Of a DNA stretch of 64,000 nucleotides, positions 8,920 through 17,230 are shown one piece after another (the stretch's first letter is position 1; the number at the start of each line of letters is the position of its first letter). Both the position numbers and the translations under genes were made by a program. The notes beneath the pieces are model-generated. The model was given only the letters and a program-made list of their open reading frames with translations, was not told the origin of the DNA and searched no databases. Source of the DNA: Phycisphaerae bacterium (GTDB lineage Bacteria; Planctomycetota; Phycisphaerae; Tepidisphaerales; Tepidisphaeraceae); NCBI GenBank assembly GCA_025936175.1, contig JAICTV010000003.1, positions 1-64,000 of the forward strand, written 5' to 3'.

Positions 8920-9939
8920 TTGAACACCTGCTGCCGTGGTACACCAACCTGCGAGCCGCTCGAGCCGCGCCGCCTGTTCGCATCGACGCTGCCGCACTTC
9001 GATCACGTCCTGATCGTGATGGAGGAGAACCGCAGCCAGCAGGACATCCTGGGTTCGAACACGATATCGTCGCTGCTCTGGCCGGTCGTCCCACCGAGCC
9101 AGCTCACGCAGGCGCCATACCTCCGTCATCTCGCGTCGCAGGGCGCATCGCTGACGAACATGTTCGCCGAGACGCACCCGAGCCAGCCCAATTACATCGC
9201 GCTGTTCAGCGGATCGACGCAGGGCGTGTCGAGTGACGCGGTGCCGACAAAGCAAATCAGCGCGCCGAGCCTCGGCGGGCAGCTCATCGCCAAAGGTTTG
9301 ACCTTCGCCGGCTTCAGCGAAGACCTGCCGGCCGCGGGGTCGCTCGTCGAAAAGTCCGGCGAGTACGCGCGCAAGCACAACCCGTGGTCGGATTTCACCG
9401 ACGTGCCGCAGGCGACGTCGAACCTGCCGTTCTCCGCCTTTCCCGCGAATGATTTCTCGAAGCTGCCGACGGTCTCGTTCGTCGTGCCGAACCAGAAAAA
9501 CGACATGCACAGCGGCACCGTCAAGGCCGCCGATGACTGGCTCAAGTCGCACATCAATCCCTACGCGCAGTGGGCGCGGACGCACAACAGCCTGCTGATC
9601 GTGACGTGGGACGAAGGCCGCTCGAGCAACAAGATCGCGACGATTTTCTACGGCGCGCACGTGCGCAAGGGGAGCTTCGGCTACGCATCGGACCACTACC
9701 GCGTGCTGCGGACGGTCGAGCAGATGTACGGATTGACTCCGTTAGGAGCTGCCGCGGACAACGCGCCGTTGCGGAAGATCTTCCGCACCACCGCGATGAC
9801 GACATCGAGCACCGCGAGATCGGCGCCGGTCACGACGCCGCGCATCGCGGACACGATCTTCTCCAACTCCGCGATCGCGCCGTCGCTGTGGGAACAGCTC
9901 ATGAACGAGACGTTTGTCGGACCACTTCCGCTTGCGTGA
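8920..9939 (+). CDS. LEPR-XLL phosphoesterase family protein
   Basis: A 339-residue protein beginning at TTG 8920, seven bases after CGGAGGTG, a start supported by the immediately following N-terminal motif CEPLEPRRLFAS. The body matches the phosphoesterase (phospholipase C/acid phosphatase, PF04185) family: HVLIVMEENRS near the N-terminus, then FAETHPSQPNYIALFSG, PTVSFVVPNQKNDMHSG, and LLIVTWDEG with the metal-binding aspartate. It should hydrolyse phosphate esters outside the cytoplasm. The C-terminal 60 residues are low-complexity Ser/Thr/Ala. This is one of seven proteins in the window with the LExR motif, and the only one with a recognised phosphatase core. Confidence 0.85.
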   Translation: MNTCCRGTPTCEPLEPRRLFASTLPHFDHVLIVMEENRSQQDILGSNTISSLLWPVVPPSQLTQAPYLRHLASQGASLTNMFAETHPSQPNYIALFSGSTQGVSSDAVPTKQISAPSLGGQLIAKGLTFAGFSEDLPAAGSLVEKSGEYARKHNPWSDFTDVPQATSNLPFSAFPANDFSKLPTVSFVVPNQKNDMHSGTVKAADDWLKSHINPYAQWARTHNSLLIVTWDEGRSSNKIATIFYGAHVRKGSFGYASDHYRVLRTVEQMYGLTPLGAAADNAPLRKIFRTTAMTTSSTARSAPVTTPRIADTIFSNSAIAPSLWEQLMNETFVGPLPLA

Positions 9940-9945
9940 ACGGTA

Positions 9946-9962
9946 CCGGGGCAGAGCCCCGG
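9946..9962. terminator. GC-rich hairpin between convergent genes
   Basis: CCGGGGC-AGA-GCCCCGG is a perfect 7-bp hairpin just after the phosphoesterase stop and 34 bp before the end of the convergent aldo/keto reductase. It has no T-run, so its role as a terminator is uncertain. Confidence 0.4.
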
Positions 9963-9995
9963 GCATTGCGCTGCGCGGTTCGCGCGCGGGCGCGA

Positions 9996-10982
9996 TCACC
10001 ACGCGTACGCCTTGGGCGCTTCGCCGCCGGGACCGGGCCAGATCGCGTCGATCCTGCTCATCGTCTCGGTTGAGAGTGTGATCTCCGGAACTTTCAGCAT
10101 GCTCGTGAGCTGATCCATCGTCCGCGGCCCGATGATCGGCGCGGTGACGACCGGATTGTGCAGCAGCCACGCCAGCGCCACGTTCGCCGGCGATTCGCCG
10201 ATCTCCTTGCAAAGCCCTTCGAACGCTTCGAGCTTTTTGCGTTTGGCGTTGACGCGCTCTTGGAACTTCTCGTTGCTCCGCCGCCCCTGCGCCTGCTTGG
10301 TCAGCGCGCCGCCGAGCAATCCGCCGGCGAGCGGGCTCCAGGGGATGATGCCCAGCCCGTAATGCCGGCACGCGGGCACGACCTCCAGCTCGATCATCCG
10401 GTTCTCGAGGTTGTAGATGCTCTGCTCAGAAACCAGGCCGAGGAAGCTGCGCCGCAGCGCCGTCTGGTTCGCGGTGGCGATGTCCCACCCGGCGAAGTTG
10501 CTCGAGCCGGCGTAGATCACTTTGCCTTGCGCCACCAATGTCTCGAACGCCTGCCAGATCTCATCGAACGGACAGGCGCGATCGACGTGGTGCATCTGAT
10601 AGAGGTCGATGCGATCGGTCTGCAGTCGCCGCAGACTGTTCTCGCAGGCGCGGATGATCTTGGCGGCCGAAAGTCCGCGCGCCATGTTCGGATCGGGCTT
10701 GTCCGGCAGGTCCATGTCCCCGAAGACTTTGGTCGCGACGATCACCCGCTCGCGCCGCGTGCCGCCTTGCGCGAACCATTTGCCGACGATCTGCTCGGTG
10801 TAGCCTTCGCCGCGTTTCCACCCGTAGACGTCGGCGGTGTCGAAGAAGTTGATGCCGACTTCGAGCGCCTTGTCCATGATGGCGAAGCTGTCCGGCTCGG
10901 TCGTGTGCGGCCCGAAATTCATGGTTCCGAGACACAGCGGGCTGACCTTGACGCCGGAACGGCCGAGATGGCGGTAGTTCAT
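9996..10982 (-). CDS. Aldo/keto reductase
   Basis: A 328-residue NADPH-dependent oxidoreductase of the aldo/keto reductase superfamily (Tas/YghZ-like). Visible: MNYRHLGRSGVKVSPLCLG at the start, FFDTADVYG (catalytic Asp and Tyr), ATKVFGD (Lys), DLYQMHHVD (His), GSSNF, SEQSIYNLENR, PWSPLAGGLL and a C-terminal IIGPRTMDQL cofactor loop. I chose ATG 10982 because the typical family N-terminus begins there; ATG 10994 and a TTG at 11027 are in frame but lack a ribosome site. The substrate cannot be told from the sequence. Confidence 0.88.
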   Translation of the reverse strand: MNYRHLGRSGVKVSPLCLGTMNFGPHTTEPDSFAIMDKALEVGINFFDTADVYGWKRGEGYTEQIVGKWFAQGGTRRERVIVATKVFGDMDLPDKPDPNMARGLSAAKIIRACENSLRRLQTDRIDLYQMHHVDRACPFDEIWQAFETLVAQGKVIYAGSSNFAGWDIATANQTALRRSFLGLVSEQSIYNLENRMIELEVVPACRHYGLGIIPWSPLAGGLLGGALTKQAQGRRSNEKFQERVNAKRKKLEAFEGLCKEIGESPANVALAWLLHNPVVTAPIIGPRTMDQLTSMLKVPEITLSTETMSRIDAIWPGPGGEAPKAYAW

Positions 10983-11133
10983 GGTGGAGCGCATGTTATC
11001 GGTCGCGACGATCTTGAAAAGCGGCAAAATGTCGTCGATCCCGCCACTGGTTTGCGAACACTAACCTCATGCGCCCGTCGCTGTCTTGCCTGATGTTCCC
11101 GCATCATGCGGGCTTTGAAACAGGAGCATGAAC

Positions 11134-11853
11134 ATGAGATCGATGATTTCGACCGCGTTGCCTTCCAGGCGTCTGCTGACCCTGATCGCCGCCGCAACGA
11201 TGAGCGCGCTGCCCGTCGCCGCGATGGCGAAGGACAACCACGACAACGGCCGCCGCGACGACCATCGCGCGCCCGCGGCGCGCGTCGACAGCCGCGAAGC
11301 GTTCCGCCAGTGGAATCACGATGACGACCGCCGCGGCGGCGATGAGCATGATCGCGATGACCACGACGGCGAATACCGCAACCATGACGATCACGATCGT
11401 GACCGCGACGACCACCCGCGCGTCGGCGTGCAGATCGGCGGGCACGATGAAGATCGCGTCTGGGTCGAGCCGGTCTACCGCACCGTTTGCGATCAGGTCT
11501 ACGTGCCGGCGGAGTACCGCACCGTGACCGATCACGTGTGGATCGCGCCGGTGACGCAGAAGGTGAGCGAGCGCGTGTGGATCGAACCGAAGTACGAAGC
11601 GCGTCCGGTCGATCCGTTCGGCCGCATCCACGCGGTCGAGAAGGTGCAAGTGAAGCCGGGCCATTACGAAGACGTCTGCCGCGAGGTCGTCGTCACGCCC
11701 GGCTGCTACCAGGACGTGCAGCGGCAGGAGCTGGTGTGCGACGCGCACTACACGAGCGTCGAACGGCAGGAGCTGCTGACGCCGGGCCACTGGGAAACCC
11801 GCGGCCATGACCGCGACGGCTTCGCGCTGAACCTGCGGCTGCCGATTCGATAA
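11134..11853 (+). CDS. Secreted His/Asp-rich repeat protein
   Basis: A 239-residue exported protein of no recognised family. ATG 11134 is preferred over ATG 11128 because AGGAG (11122-11126) is then 7 nt away rather than 1. A signal peptide ends around PVAAMA; a very charged His/Asp/Arg stretch follows (about 33-95). The second half is made of about eight 13-15-residue units of the type VWVEPVYRTVCD, VYVPAEYRTVTD, VWIAPVTQKVSE, VQVKPGHYEDVCR, VVVTPGCYQDVQR, ELLTPGHWE. The pattern hydrophobic-x-P-x-(Y/H)-x-x-V suggests a short beta repeat. Metal or polyanion binding by the first part is only a guess. Confidence 0.75.
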   Translation: MRSMISTALPSRRLLTLIAAATMSALPVAAMAKDNHDNGRRDDHRAPAARVDSREAFRQWNHDDDRRGGDEHDRDDHDGEYRNHDDHDRDRDDHPRVGVQIGGHDEDRVWVEPVYRTVCDQVYVPAEYRTVTDHVWIAPVTQKVSERVWIEPKYEARPVDPFGRIHAVEKVQVKPGHYEDVCREVVVTPGCYQDVQRQELVCDAHYTSVERQELLTPGHWETRGHDRDGFALNLRLPIR

Positions 11854-11882
11854 TGTCGACGGTCGGCAATGCGCCCGAATGC

Positions 11883-12113
11883 CTATTCGGGCGCGTTGCC
11901 GTGGTAATCGGCGATGAGTGATTCCACGCTGGTGATCTTGTCGATCGGGAAGAGAATCCAATTCTGGTCCGGCGGGTTGATGTTCACCTCGTCACGGAGC
12001 AGAGCGACGTTCTGCGGGTAGAAGACGTCGCAAGAATCGCCGTTCACCAGTTTGATGCGAAACGGTTCGAAGGGTTGTCGGTCGATCAGGTCTTGAAGAT
12101 GGTCTCGAAGCAC
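11883..12113 (-). CDS. Small conserved protein (tandem paralogue B)
   Basis: A 76-residue protein starting at GTG 12113 behind CTGGAGG. It shares the pattern LxxLIxRQPFEPFRIKLVNGD with the 74-residue product just upstream (LxxLLGHRPFQPFAVKLTNGD), then a hydrophobic middle and a IDKITSVE or LDRIDGIE end. Small proteins of this pattern are common and often duplicated in planctomycetes; no function is known to me. The two genes are 21 nt apart and probably co-transcribed. Confidence 0.75.
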   Translation of the reverse strand: MLRDHLQDLIDRQPFEPFRIKLVNGDSCDVFYPQNVALLRDEVNINPPDQNWILFPIDKITSVESLIADYHGNAPE

Positions 12114-12134
12114 GCGGCCTCCAGCACTCGCTCG

Positions 12135-12359
12135 TTATGACGCCGCTCGTTTTGCATCCAGCGGCTCGATGCCATCGATGCGATCGAGTTGGATCCACCG
12201 GAAGCGATTGTTGGACGTGCCGACGATGAAAAGCTGCGGTGTGGCAATCGCCTGCGCAGTTCTCACGATCTCCACGACGTCGCCGTTCGTGAGCTTGACG
12301 GCGAAGGGCTGAAAGGGCCTGTGACCAAGAAGCTCGCGGAGTTGTTCGCGCGTGACCAT
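12135..12359 (-). CDS. Small conserved protein (tandem paralogue A)
   Basis: A 74-residue protein, the upstream member of a tandem duplicated pair with 11883-12113. Both begin with an amphipathic helix and an R-P-F-(E/Q)-P-F-x-(I/V)-K-L-x-N-G-D block and end with an acidic I-(T/D)-x-(V/I)-E segment. ATG 12359 has only a weak AGGCG upstream. Function unknown. Confidence 0.72.
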   Translation of the reverse strand: MVTREQLRELLGHRPFQPFAVKLTNGDVVEIVRTAQAIATPQLFIVGTSNNRFRWIQLDRIDGIEPLDAKRAAS

Positions 12360-12395
12360 GTCGCCTATTGTAAGCTTTTATTCGGCCGCCGTGAT

Positions 12396-12836
12396 CTAAA
12401 ACGTCACCGACGCCGCCGTGCTGGCGCGGATGATCGAACGCGGGCCGAAGCGCTGGCAGTAGAGCCTTCGCAGTTGGTCGAACTTCTGCAGGGTGTCCCA
12501 CGTGCCGTCGTTGAAGATGATGACCACCTTCGACCGCTCCTCGACCGCCTTGCGATCGGCGTTGCGATAGCGGCCCTGCCCATCGATCACCGTGAAGCCG
12601 GTGGGGAAGTAAACGTTCACCGCGTCGTTGACGAACTGGTTCCACTCCTCTTCGCTGACGGGGCTGCCGTCGTCGCGCTGCAGGCCGAAGAACAGCTCCG
12701 TGCGCACGATCGCGTGCGCGTTGGGGTCGGTCAGCGCGGCGGGCGTCGGGTTGTGCGAGCCCGACGCGGCCGGCGTCGATTCGCACCCGATCGCGCACAG
12801 CAACGAAATCCCGAGCAACACAATTGCGGTTCGCAT
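12396..12836 (-). CDS. DUF3574-like lipoprotein
   Basis: A 146-residue predicted lipoprotein: signal helix MRTAIVLLGISLLCAIGC with a lipobox ending at Cys18. The mature part, VRTELFFGLQRDDGSPVSEEEWNQFVNDAVNVYFPTGFTVIDGQGRYR (in pieces), follows the DUF3574 pattern (FG-x5-G-x3-S-x3-W-x2-F-x10-FP-G-T-x4-GQ). Its role is unknown. TAGACT at 12851-12846 lies nine bases before the ATG and there is no Shine-Dalgarno site, so the mRNA may be leaderless. Confidence 0.78.
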   Translation of the reverse strand: MRTAIVLLGISLLCAIGCESTPAASGSHNPTPAALTDPNAHAIVRTELFFGLQRDDGSPVSEEEWNQFVNDAVNVYFPTGFTVIDGQGRYRNADRKAVEERSKVVIIFNDGTWDTLQKFDQLRRLYCQRFGPRSIIRASTAASVTF

Positions 12837-12845
12837 GATCGCGGG

Positions 12846-12851
12846 AGTCTA
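12846..12851 (-). promoter_or_regulatory. -10-like TAGACT close to start of lipoprotein gene
   Basis: TAGACT on the minus strand with nine bases to the ATG at 12836. The transcript would start 2-3 nt before the start codon. No ribosome site is visible. Confidence 0.4.
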
Positions 12852-12911
12852 CCGCCGTCGGCAGCGAACGCCGCGGGCGGCGTCGCGAATCCAACAGCCG
12901 AGGTAAGCCGG

Positions 12912-13331
12912 CTACTTCACGTCGGCTTTGGTGAAGTGGAATCGCACGCCGATCGCTTCGGCGGCGGCGAGCAGGTCCTCGGCGGCCTTGAGGTTCTTGA
13001 GGATCGGCCGCGGCTGCTTGAAGTCGTTGAGCTTCTCGTTCACATACGCGGCCACCTCGCGGACCGTCTTTAGCCCGTCGATCGCCGGGTACCACTGCTC
13101 CGGCGGCAGGCGCATCTTGGACGGATCGAAGCCGTCGGCGCGGAGCTGCGCTTCCAGCGCGGCGCGACTCTCGCTCAGGAAGGACGAGAACTGCGGCACG
13201 TTCTTGCACCGCGCGGCGAAGTCCAGCTTCTCCAGCTCGCGCGCCATCGCCTTGGGCGCGTCCGCCTTGGCGTAAGCCGCCGATGCGCCTTCGATCTCCT
13301 TCTCCAGGGTGATCAGGATCGCCAGTGCCAT
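12912..13331 (-). CDS. Hypothetical helical protein
   Basis: A 139-residue, largely alpha-helical protein of no family I recognise. The N-terminal third is charged and helical ([30 protein letters not shown]), followed by [16 protein letters not shown], a W-containing turn ([18 protein letters not shown]) and a helical end. It appears cytoplasmic, with no signal peptide. ATG 13331 lacks a ribosome site. It is divergent from the radical SAM gene, with 64 bp between the two starts. Confidence 0.65.
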   Translation of the reverse strand: MALAILITLEKEIEGASAAYAKADAPKAMARELEKLDFAARCKNVPQFSSFLSESRAALEAQLRADGFDPSKMRLPPEQWYPAIDGLKTVREVAAYVNEKLNDFKQPRPILKNLKAAEDLLAAAEAIGVRFHFTKADVK

Positions 13332-13383
13332 CGCCGCATTGGAACCGCAGCATCAGCCCACGGTCAACGGCGCCCGCCGCCGC

Positions 13384-13389
13384 TATGAT
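13384..13389 (+). promoter_or_regulatory. TATGAT -10 box six bases before the radical SAM start
   Basis: TATGAT is followed by six bases and GTG 13396, with no Shine-Dalgarno site. A transcript starting 7 nt after the box would begin at the GTG itself, which is the geometry of a leaderless mRNA. Confidence 0.45.
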
Positions 13390-13395
13390 GATGCC

Positions 13396-14991
13396 GTGGC
13401 CGACATCGTCCTGACCACGCTCAATGCCAGGTACGCGCACGCGTCGTTCGCCCTGCGCTACCTGATGGCCAACCTGCCGCACGAGCTGCGCGCCTGCGCC
13501 TGCATGCTGGAATTCGACATCTCGCAGCGCAGCGCCGACGTGCTGGAGAAGATCCTCGCGCAACGGCCGAAGATCGTCGGCGTCGGCGTGTACATCTGGA
13601 ACGCGGCGGAGTCGGCGCGGCTCGTCGCCGATTTGAAGCGCGTCGCGCCGCAGACGATCGTCATCCTCGGCGGCCCGGAGGTGAGTTACGAAACGGAGCA
13701 GCAACCGGTCGTTCGCGACGCGGATTTCGTGATCACGGGTGAAGGGGATGTCGCGTTCGCTGAGCTGTGCGGGAAGCTGCTGCGCGGAACGCGACCGCTG
13801 CAGAAGATCATTGCTGCGGAACTTCCGGAGTTCGCGCCGTCTTCCACGGCGAAAGCCCCGGGATTGCAAGCCCGCGGCTTTGAAAGCGCGCGAACGATCA
13901 CGCTTCCTTACGCGCTTTACAGCGACGAAGACCTCCGTCACCGCGTCGTCTACGTCGAAGCCTCGCGCGGGTGTCCGTTCAAGTGCGAGTTCTGTCTCTC
14001 CTCGCTTGATGTGCCGGTGCGCAATGTTCCGCTCGACGATTTCCTCGGCCACATGCAGTCGCTGCTCGACCGCGGGCTGCGGCAATTCAAGTTCGTCGAT
14101 CGCACCTTCAACCTGAACCTGAACGTCAGCCGCTCGATTCTCCAGTTCTTCCTCGACCGCTGCGAGACCGGATTGTTCCTCCATTTCGAGATGATCCCCG
14201 ACCGGTTGCCCGAGGCGCTGCGCGGGACGATCGCGAGATTTCCCGCCGGCGCGCTGCAGTTCGAAGTCGGCGTGCAGACGTTCAACGACCAGGTCGCCGC
14301 GCGGATCAGCCGGCGGCAGGACAACGCGAAACTGGCCGATAATCTGACATTCCTGCGCGAGAAAACGGGCGTGCACGTGCACGCGGATCTGATCGTCGGG
14401 CTTCCGGGGGAAGACATCGCGAGCTTCGGCCGCGGGTTCGATCGACTGGTCGCGCTGCGGCCGCAGGAGATCCAGGTCGGCATGCTCAAGCGGCTGCGCG
14501 GCACGCCGATCGTGCGTCACGATGTCGAGTGGGAGATGATCTATTCCCCGCACGCGCCGTACGAAGTGCTCGCGACGAAGGTGATCGACTTCCCGACGAT
14601 GCAGCGCCTGCGGCGCTTCGCGCGCTACTGGGACCTGATCGCTAACAGCGGCAATTTCCTTCGGACCACGCCGGTCCTCTGGGAAGGGGAGGGGCACTCG
14701 CCGTTCGAAGAGTTCATGAAACTGTCCGACTGGCTCTTCGACCGCACCGGCCGCCGGCACGCGATCGCGCTGCGGCAGCTCGTCGAGCTGGTGTTCGAGT
14801 ATCTCACAACGCGACAGGGCAAAGATCCGGCGGCGGTGGGAGGGGCGCTGGGCGAAGATTACCAGCGCGGCGGGCGCAGCGATGTGCCGCCGGCGCTCAA
14901 GCCGTACGTCTCCCCCGGGCCGCGACATGTTTCCCCTTCGTCGATCCCCTCACGCCAGGCGAGGCATCTGCAAGCTACAAAAGGCGAGTGA
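13396..14991 (+). CDS. B12-binding domain radical SAM protein
   Basis: A 531-residue radical SAM enzyme with an N-terminal cobalamin-binding-type fold (1-140, with VILGGPEV and VITGEGD) and a C-terminal CPFKCEFC cluster motif (Cys193, 197, 200) that would bind the 4Fe-4S centre. FVDRTFNLN and a C-terminal extension (TRQ, SD-W-F) resemble the DUF4080 group, probable methyltransferases or related enzymes of unknown substrate. I chose GTG 13396: the frame is open to 13309, but that would overlap the divergent gene. Between the two domains (about residues 150-166) an Ala/Gly/Leu stretch is encoded by a palindrome at 13852-13881 that looks inserted. Confidence 0.85.
   Translation: MADIVLTTLNARYAHASFALRYLMANLPHELRACACMLEFDISQRSADVLEKILAQRPKIVGVGVYIWNAAESARLVADLKRVAPQTIVILGGPEVSYETEQQPVVRDADFVITGEGDVAFAELCGKLLRGTRPLQKIIAAELPEFAPSSTAKAPGLQARGFESARTITLPYALYSDEDLRHRVVYVEASRGCPFKCEFCLSSLDVPVRNVPLDDFLGHMQSLLDRGLRQFKFVDRTFNLNLNVSRSILQFFLDRCETGLFLHFEMIPDRLPEALRGTIARFPAGALQFEVGVQTFNDQVAARISRRQDNAKLADNLTFLREKTGVHVHADLIVGLPGEDIASFGRGFDRLVALRPQEIQVGMLKRLRGTPIVRHDVEWEMIYSPHAPYEVLATKVIDFPTMQRLRRFARYWDLIANSGNFLRTTPVLWEGEGHSPFEEFMKLSDWLFDRTGRRHAIALRQLVELVFEYLTTRQGKDPAAVGGALGEDYQRGGRSDVPPALKPYVSPGPRHVSPSSIPSRQARHLQATKGE
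13852..13881 (+). repeat. In-frame palindromic element inside the radical SAM gene
   Basis: AAAGCCCCGGG (13852-13862) and CCCGCGGCTTT (13871-13881) form an inverted repeat with one mismatch. It encodes [11 protein letters not shown], at the junction between the B12 and SAM domains, where an extra loop would be tolerated. Confidence 0.6.
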
Positions 14992-15017
14992 CCCGGGCTT
15001 TCACCCGGGTCACTCGC
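14984..15017 (-). terminator. Perfect 14-bp hairpin, terminator of the minus-strand barrel gene
   Basis: GCGAGTGACCCGGG (14984-14997) and CCCGGGTCACTCGC (15004-15017) with a six-base loop. On the minus strand it is followed by CTTTTG, 34 bases after the stop of the beta-barrel gene at 15051. The stop codon of the convergent radical SAM gene lies inside the left arm. Confidence 0.65.
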
Positions 15018-15050
15018 GGCTGGTCTATTCAATTGTCGCTTCGGCGGTGA

Positions 15051-15545
15051 TCACCACTTGAAGCCGATGCCGAGGCTGTAGAAGAACGCGCCGTCGTCGA
15101 GGCCTTCCTCGAGGTTGAACTCGTACGCGGCGGAGGCTTCGATGAACGTCGTGCTGTTCACGAAGTACTTGACGCCGACCTCCGGACCCGCGATCCAGCT
15201 ATCGCTCACGTTGTCACCGTAAACGTAGCCGGCGTTGACGCCGACGAACGGCTGCCAGCGATCGAGGTCGAAGTGGTAGTCCAGCGCGGCGCGGGTGTCA
15301 CCCGACCAGGCCGAACCACCATCCGCGTACACCAGGCCCTGACGCACGCCGATCTCGAGTTCCTTGGTCAGGAAGTACCCGAGGCTGACGTTGACCGACA
15401 GGTCGACGGTCCGGAAATCCTGGTCATTGCTGCCCGACCCGGACAAGGTCATTTCCCAGTTTCCGGCTTCGAACTGGGCGTGGGCAACCGCCGGGAGCAG
15501 GAACAACGCCAGCACCGGCACGACGAGATACAGCTTCCGCAACAT
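15051..15545 (-). CDS. Outer-membrane beta-barrel protein (paralogue 2)
   Basis: A 164-residue barrel-type protein with signal peptide MLRKLYLVVPVLALFLLPAVAHA. The start is fixed by AAGGAGGTAAACATG, the best ribosome site in the window. The mature protein alternates short beta strands, contains GNWEMTL, LGYFLTKELEIGVRQ, PFVGVNAGYVYGDN, GPEVGVKYFVNSTTF and ends in SLGIGFKW with a C-terminal aromatic residue, as for outer-membrane barrels. It is a paralogue of 8250-8789. The strong site suggests high expression. Confidence 0.85.
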   Translation of the reverse strand: MLRKLYLVVPVLALFLLPAVAHAQFEAGNWEMTLSGSGSNDQDFRTVDLSVNVSLGYFLTKELEIGVRQGLVYADGGSAWSGDTRAALDYHFDLDRWQPFVGVNAGYVYGDNVSDSWIAGPEVGVKYFVNSTTFIEASAAYEFNLEEGLDDGAFFYSLGIGFKW

Positions 15546-15925
15546 GTTTACCTCCTTCGTTGGAAAGCGAAACCCCGCGCGGTTAAGTGCGGGACGGGCA
15601 CATGCCCCGGGCCGTTGCGGTAGTGGCCCGCGCGAATGGGACGGTCGGAACGCGTCCGACCCTGAGATCCATCCCTTCGCGATTGCGATATCAGAACGAC
15701 TGACACCGCGGTAGCAGCGACCGTTTGCGTCGGGGGCACACTCTTCCCCGTCGGCGGGCACTGCGTTGGACGAAAAATAGAATCGGCTAACAAACGCCAC
15801 AATCGTGAATTTACATCGATCGATCCGCGTTTAACGAATATCCGGACCGCAGGGATCAGGCCTTTTATGAGACGTTCGCTCTCAAACCCTTTCTCCTCCA
15901 AGAGTTAAAGTATTTCATAGCCTTG

Positions 15926-16750
15926 CTAGATCCCCGACCCCACGCCGGATGCTGCCCGCGCGACAGCATTGATAAAGAGCTTGAGCCCCGCCCCATCGCC
16001 AGTCATCTTTTTGCCCTTCCCCGGCGACGACGACCAAGCTGGGTGATGTAGGAAAGAGACGTAACGCTCCGGGTGCGGCATGAGCCCGAGCACCAGACCG
16101 CTCGCGTCGCAGACCCCCGCGATGTCGTCGACGCTGCCGTTGGGATTGTCCGGAAAACGCCCCTGCGGGCTCGATCCGTCCGGCCTGGAGTACACGAGCG
16201 CCACCTGATCGTTGTCCCACAGCGCGCGGCGGACGGATTCGTCCGCGGGGACGAATTTGCCTTCGCCGTGCGCGATCGGCAGCTCCAGCGGATCGATTCC
16301 GGCCGTCCACACGCACTTGTTGCTGCGCGGCGATAAATGAACCCAGCGATCAACGAAGCGGCCGCAGTCATTATGGGTCAGCGTCGCGGACTGCCCGCCC
16401 GCGTCCGCGCGCCCGCCGATCGCGCCGGGCAGCAGGTCCGTCTTCACCAAAACCTGAAACCCGTTGCAGATGCCGATAACCGGCTTGCCGTCGTCGATGA
16501 ACTTGCGCAGCGCATCGCGGAGGTGATGTGTGATCTGATTGGCGAAGATCCGCCCCGCCGCGATGTCGTCGCCGTAGCTGAATCCCCCGGGGATCGCCAG
16601 AAGCTGATAGTCATCGAGCACGCCCGGCGATTGCAGAATGCGATTGAGATGAACGCGCTCGGCGGTCGCGCCGGCGAGCTCGAAGGCGAACGCCGTCTCC
16701 TGATCGCAGTTGGTGCCGGCGGTGCGAAGGACCAGGGTCTTGGGTCGCAT
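15926..16750 (-). CDS. purQ: Phosphoribosylformylglycinamidine synthase subunit PurQ
   Basis: A 274-residue class I glutamine amidotransferase that supplies ammonia to PurL in purine synthesis (formylglycinamide ribotide to the amidine). Visible: VLRTAGTNCDQET at the start, PGGFSYGDD (oxyanion region), VIGICNGFQVL with nucleophile Cys95, and MPHPERY with His227 and Glu229 completing the triad. The frame is open another 100 codons upstream, but ATG 16750 gives the family length and the typical MRPKTLVLR start. TAAGCT lies seven bases upstream, suggesting a leaderless message. No purL or purS is next to it. Confidence 0.93.
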   Translation of the reverse strand: MRPKTLVLRTAGTNCDQETAFAFELAGATAERVHLNRILQSPGVLDDYQLLAIPGGFSYGDDIAAGRIFANQITHHLRDALRKFIDDGKPVIGICNGFQVLVKTDLLPGAIGGRADAGGQSATLTHNDCGRFVDRWVHLSPRSNKCVWTAGIDPLELPIAHGEGKFVPADESVRRALWDNDQVALVYSRPDGSSPQGRFPDNPNGSVDDIAGVCDASGLVLGLMPHPERYVSFLHHPAWSSSPGKGKKMTGDGAGLKLFINAVARAASGVGSGI

Positions 16751-16757
16751 GATTCGT

Positions 16758-16763
16758 AGCTTA
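16758..16763 (-). promoter_or_regulatory. -10-like TAAGCT close to purQ start
   Basis: TAAGCT on the minus strand ends seven bases before the purQ ATG, with no Shine-Dalgarno site between. It is weak as a hexamer, but it fits the spacing seen at other genes in the window. Confidence 0.3.
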
Positions 16764-16812
16764 GGCACGCCCGCTGCGCAGGCAACGTTGCGGCCGACCG
16801 CGCGGGCACGAT

Positions 16813-17115
16813 GGGTTCGTTTTGCAATGTGCGCGCGGTCGGAAACGCGATGAATCCCGGATTTCAAGTCGGAAACGCAGTTTTGCTTTGGCTTGGTTTG
16901 GGTTCGTTTCCCGCCGCGCGCGGGAGTGTGCCGGTGGGTTCGTATTGCGCATTCGAGCGCGGGGTCGGGTGCATTGGGGCGTTCCCGGCGGTTCGAAGAC
17001 CGCCGCGCGGATTGTTGCCAACGGCTTGGAATGGCAATCGCATGGCCCGTGCTCATGGCGCAACGTCCCCCTATCTATCCCGCCGAATTGCACGAATGTG
17101 ATCACGAAAGTGCAA
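16813..17115 (+). repeat. Intergenic 'GGGTTCGTTTTGCA' element, copy 1
   Basis: A repeat about 300 bp long, also present at 22543-22845 in the same orientation. It has three iterations of GGGTTCGTTTTGCA-like sequence (16813, 16900, 16936), a shared CATTCGAGCGCG, and a final 28-base palindrome (17088-17115, TTGCACGAATG-TGATCA-CGAAAGTGCAA). Its shadow translation on the other strand gives peptides of the KTNPI/KRTQ type often annotated as short proteins in planctomycetes. The rest of the gap 16751-17230 holds no gene. Confidence 0.7.
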
Positions 17116-17230
17116 TGCGCGACTTGCGCGCGAGGCGGCGCCGTGGGCGTCATCGCGTGCGGCGGCGGCGCGGTCGGCGCGTCAGCAGCGATGCGGCGGC
17201 GCGATCGTCGCCGTTAGAGCGACGACACGC

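Noticed and set aside
11992-14928. 978-codon minus-strand frame
   Set aside because: Runs across several genes on both strands, including the radical SAM gene, with an arginine-rich composition and no start signal.
16988-17012. GGTTCGAAGACC-like sequence resembling a tRNA T-arm
   Set aside because: There is no acceptor stem, anticodon arm or CCA around it; it belongs to the 300-bp repeat element.
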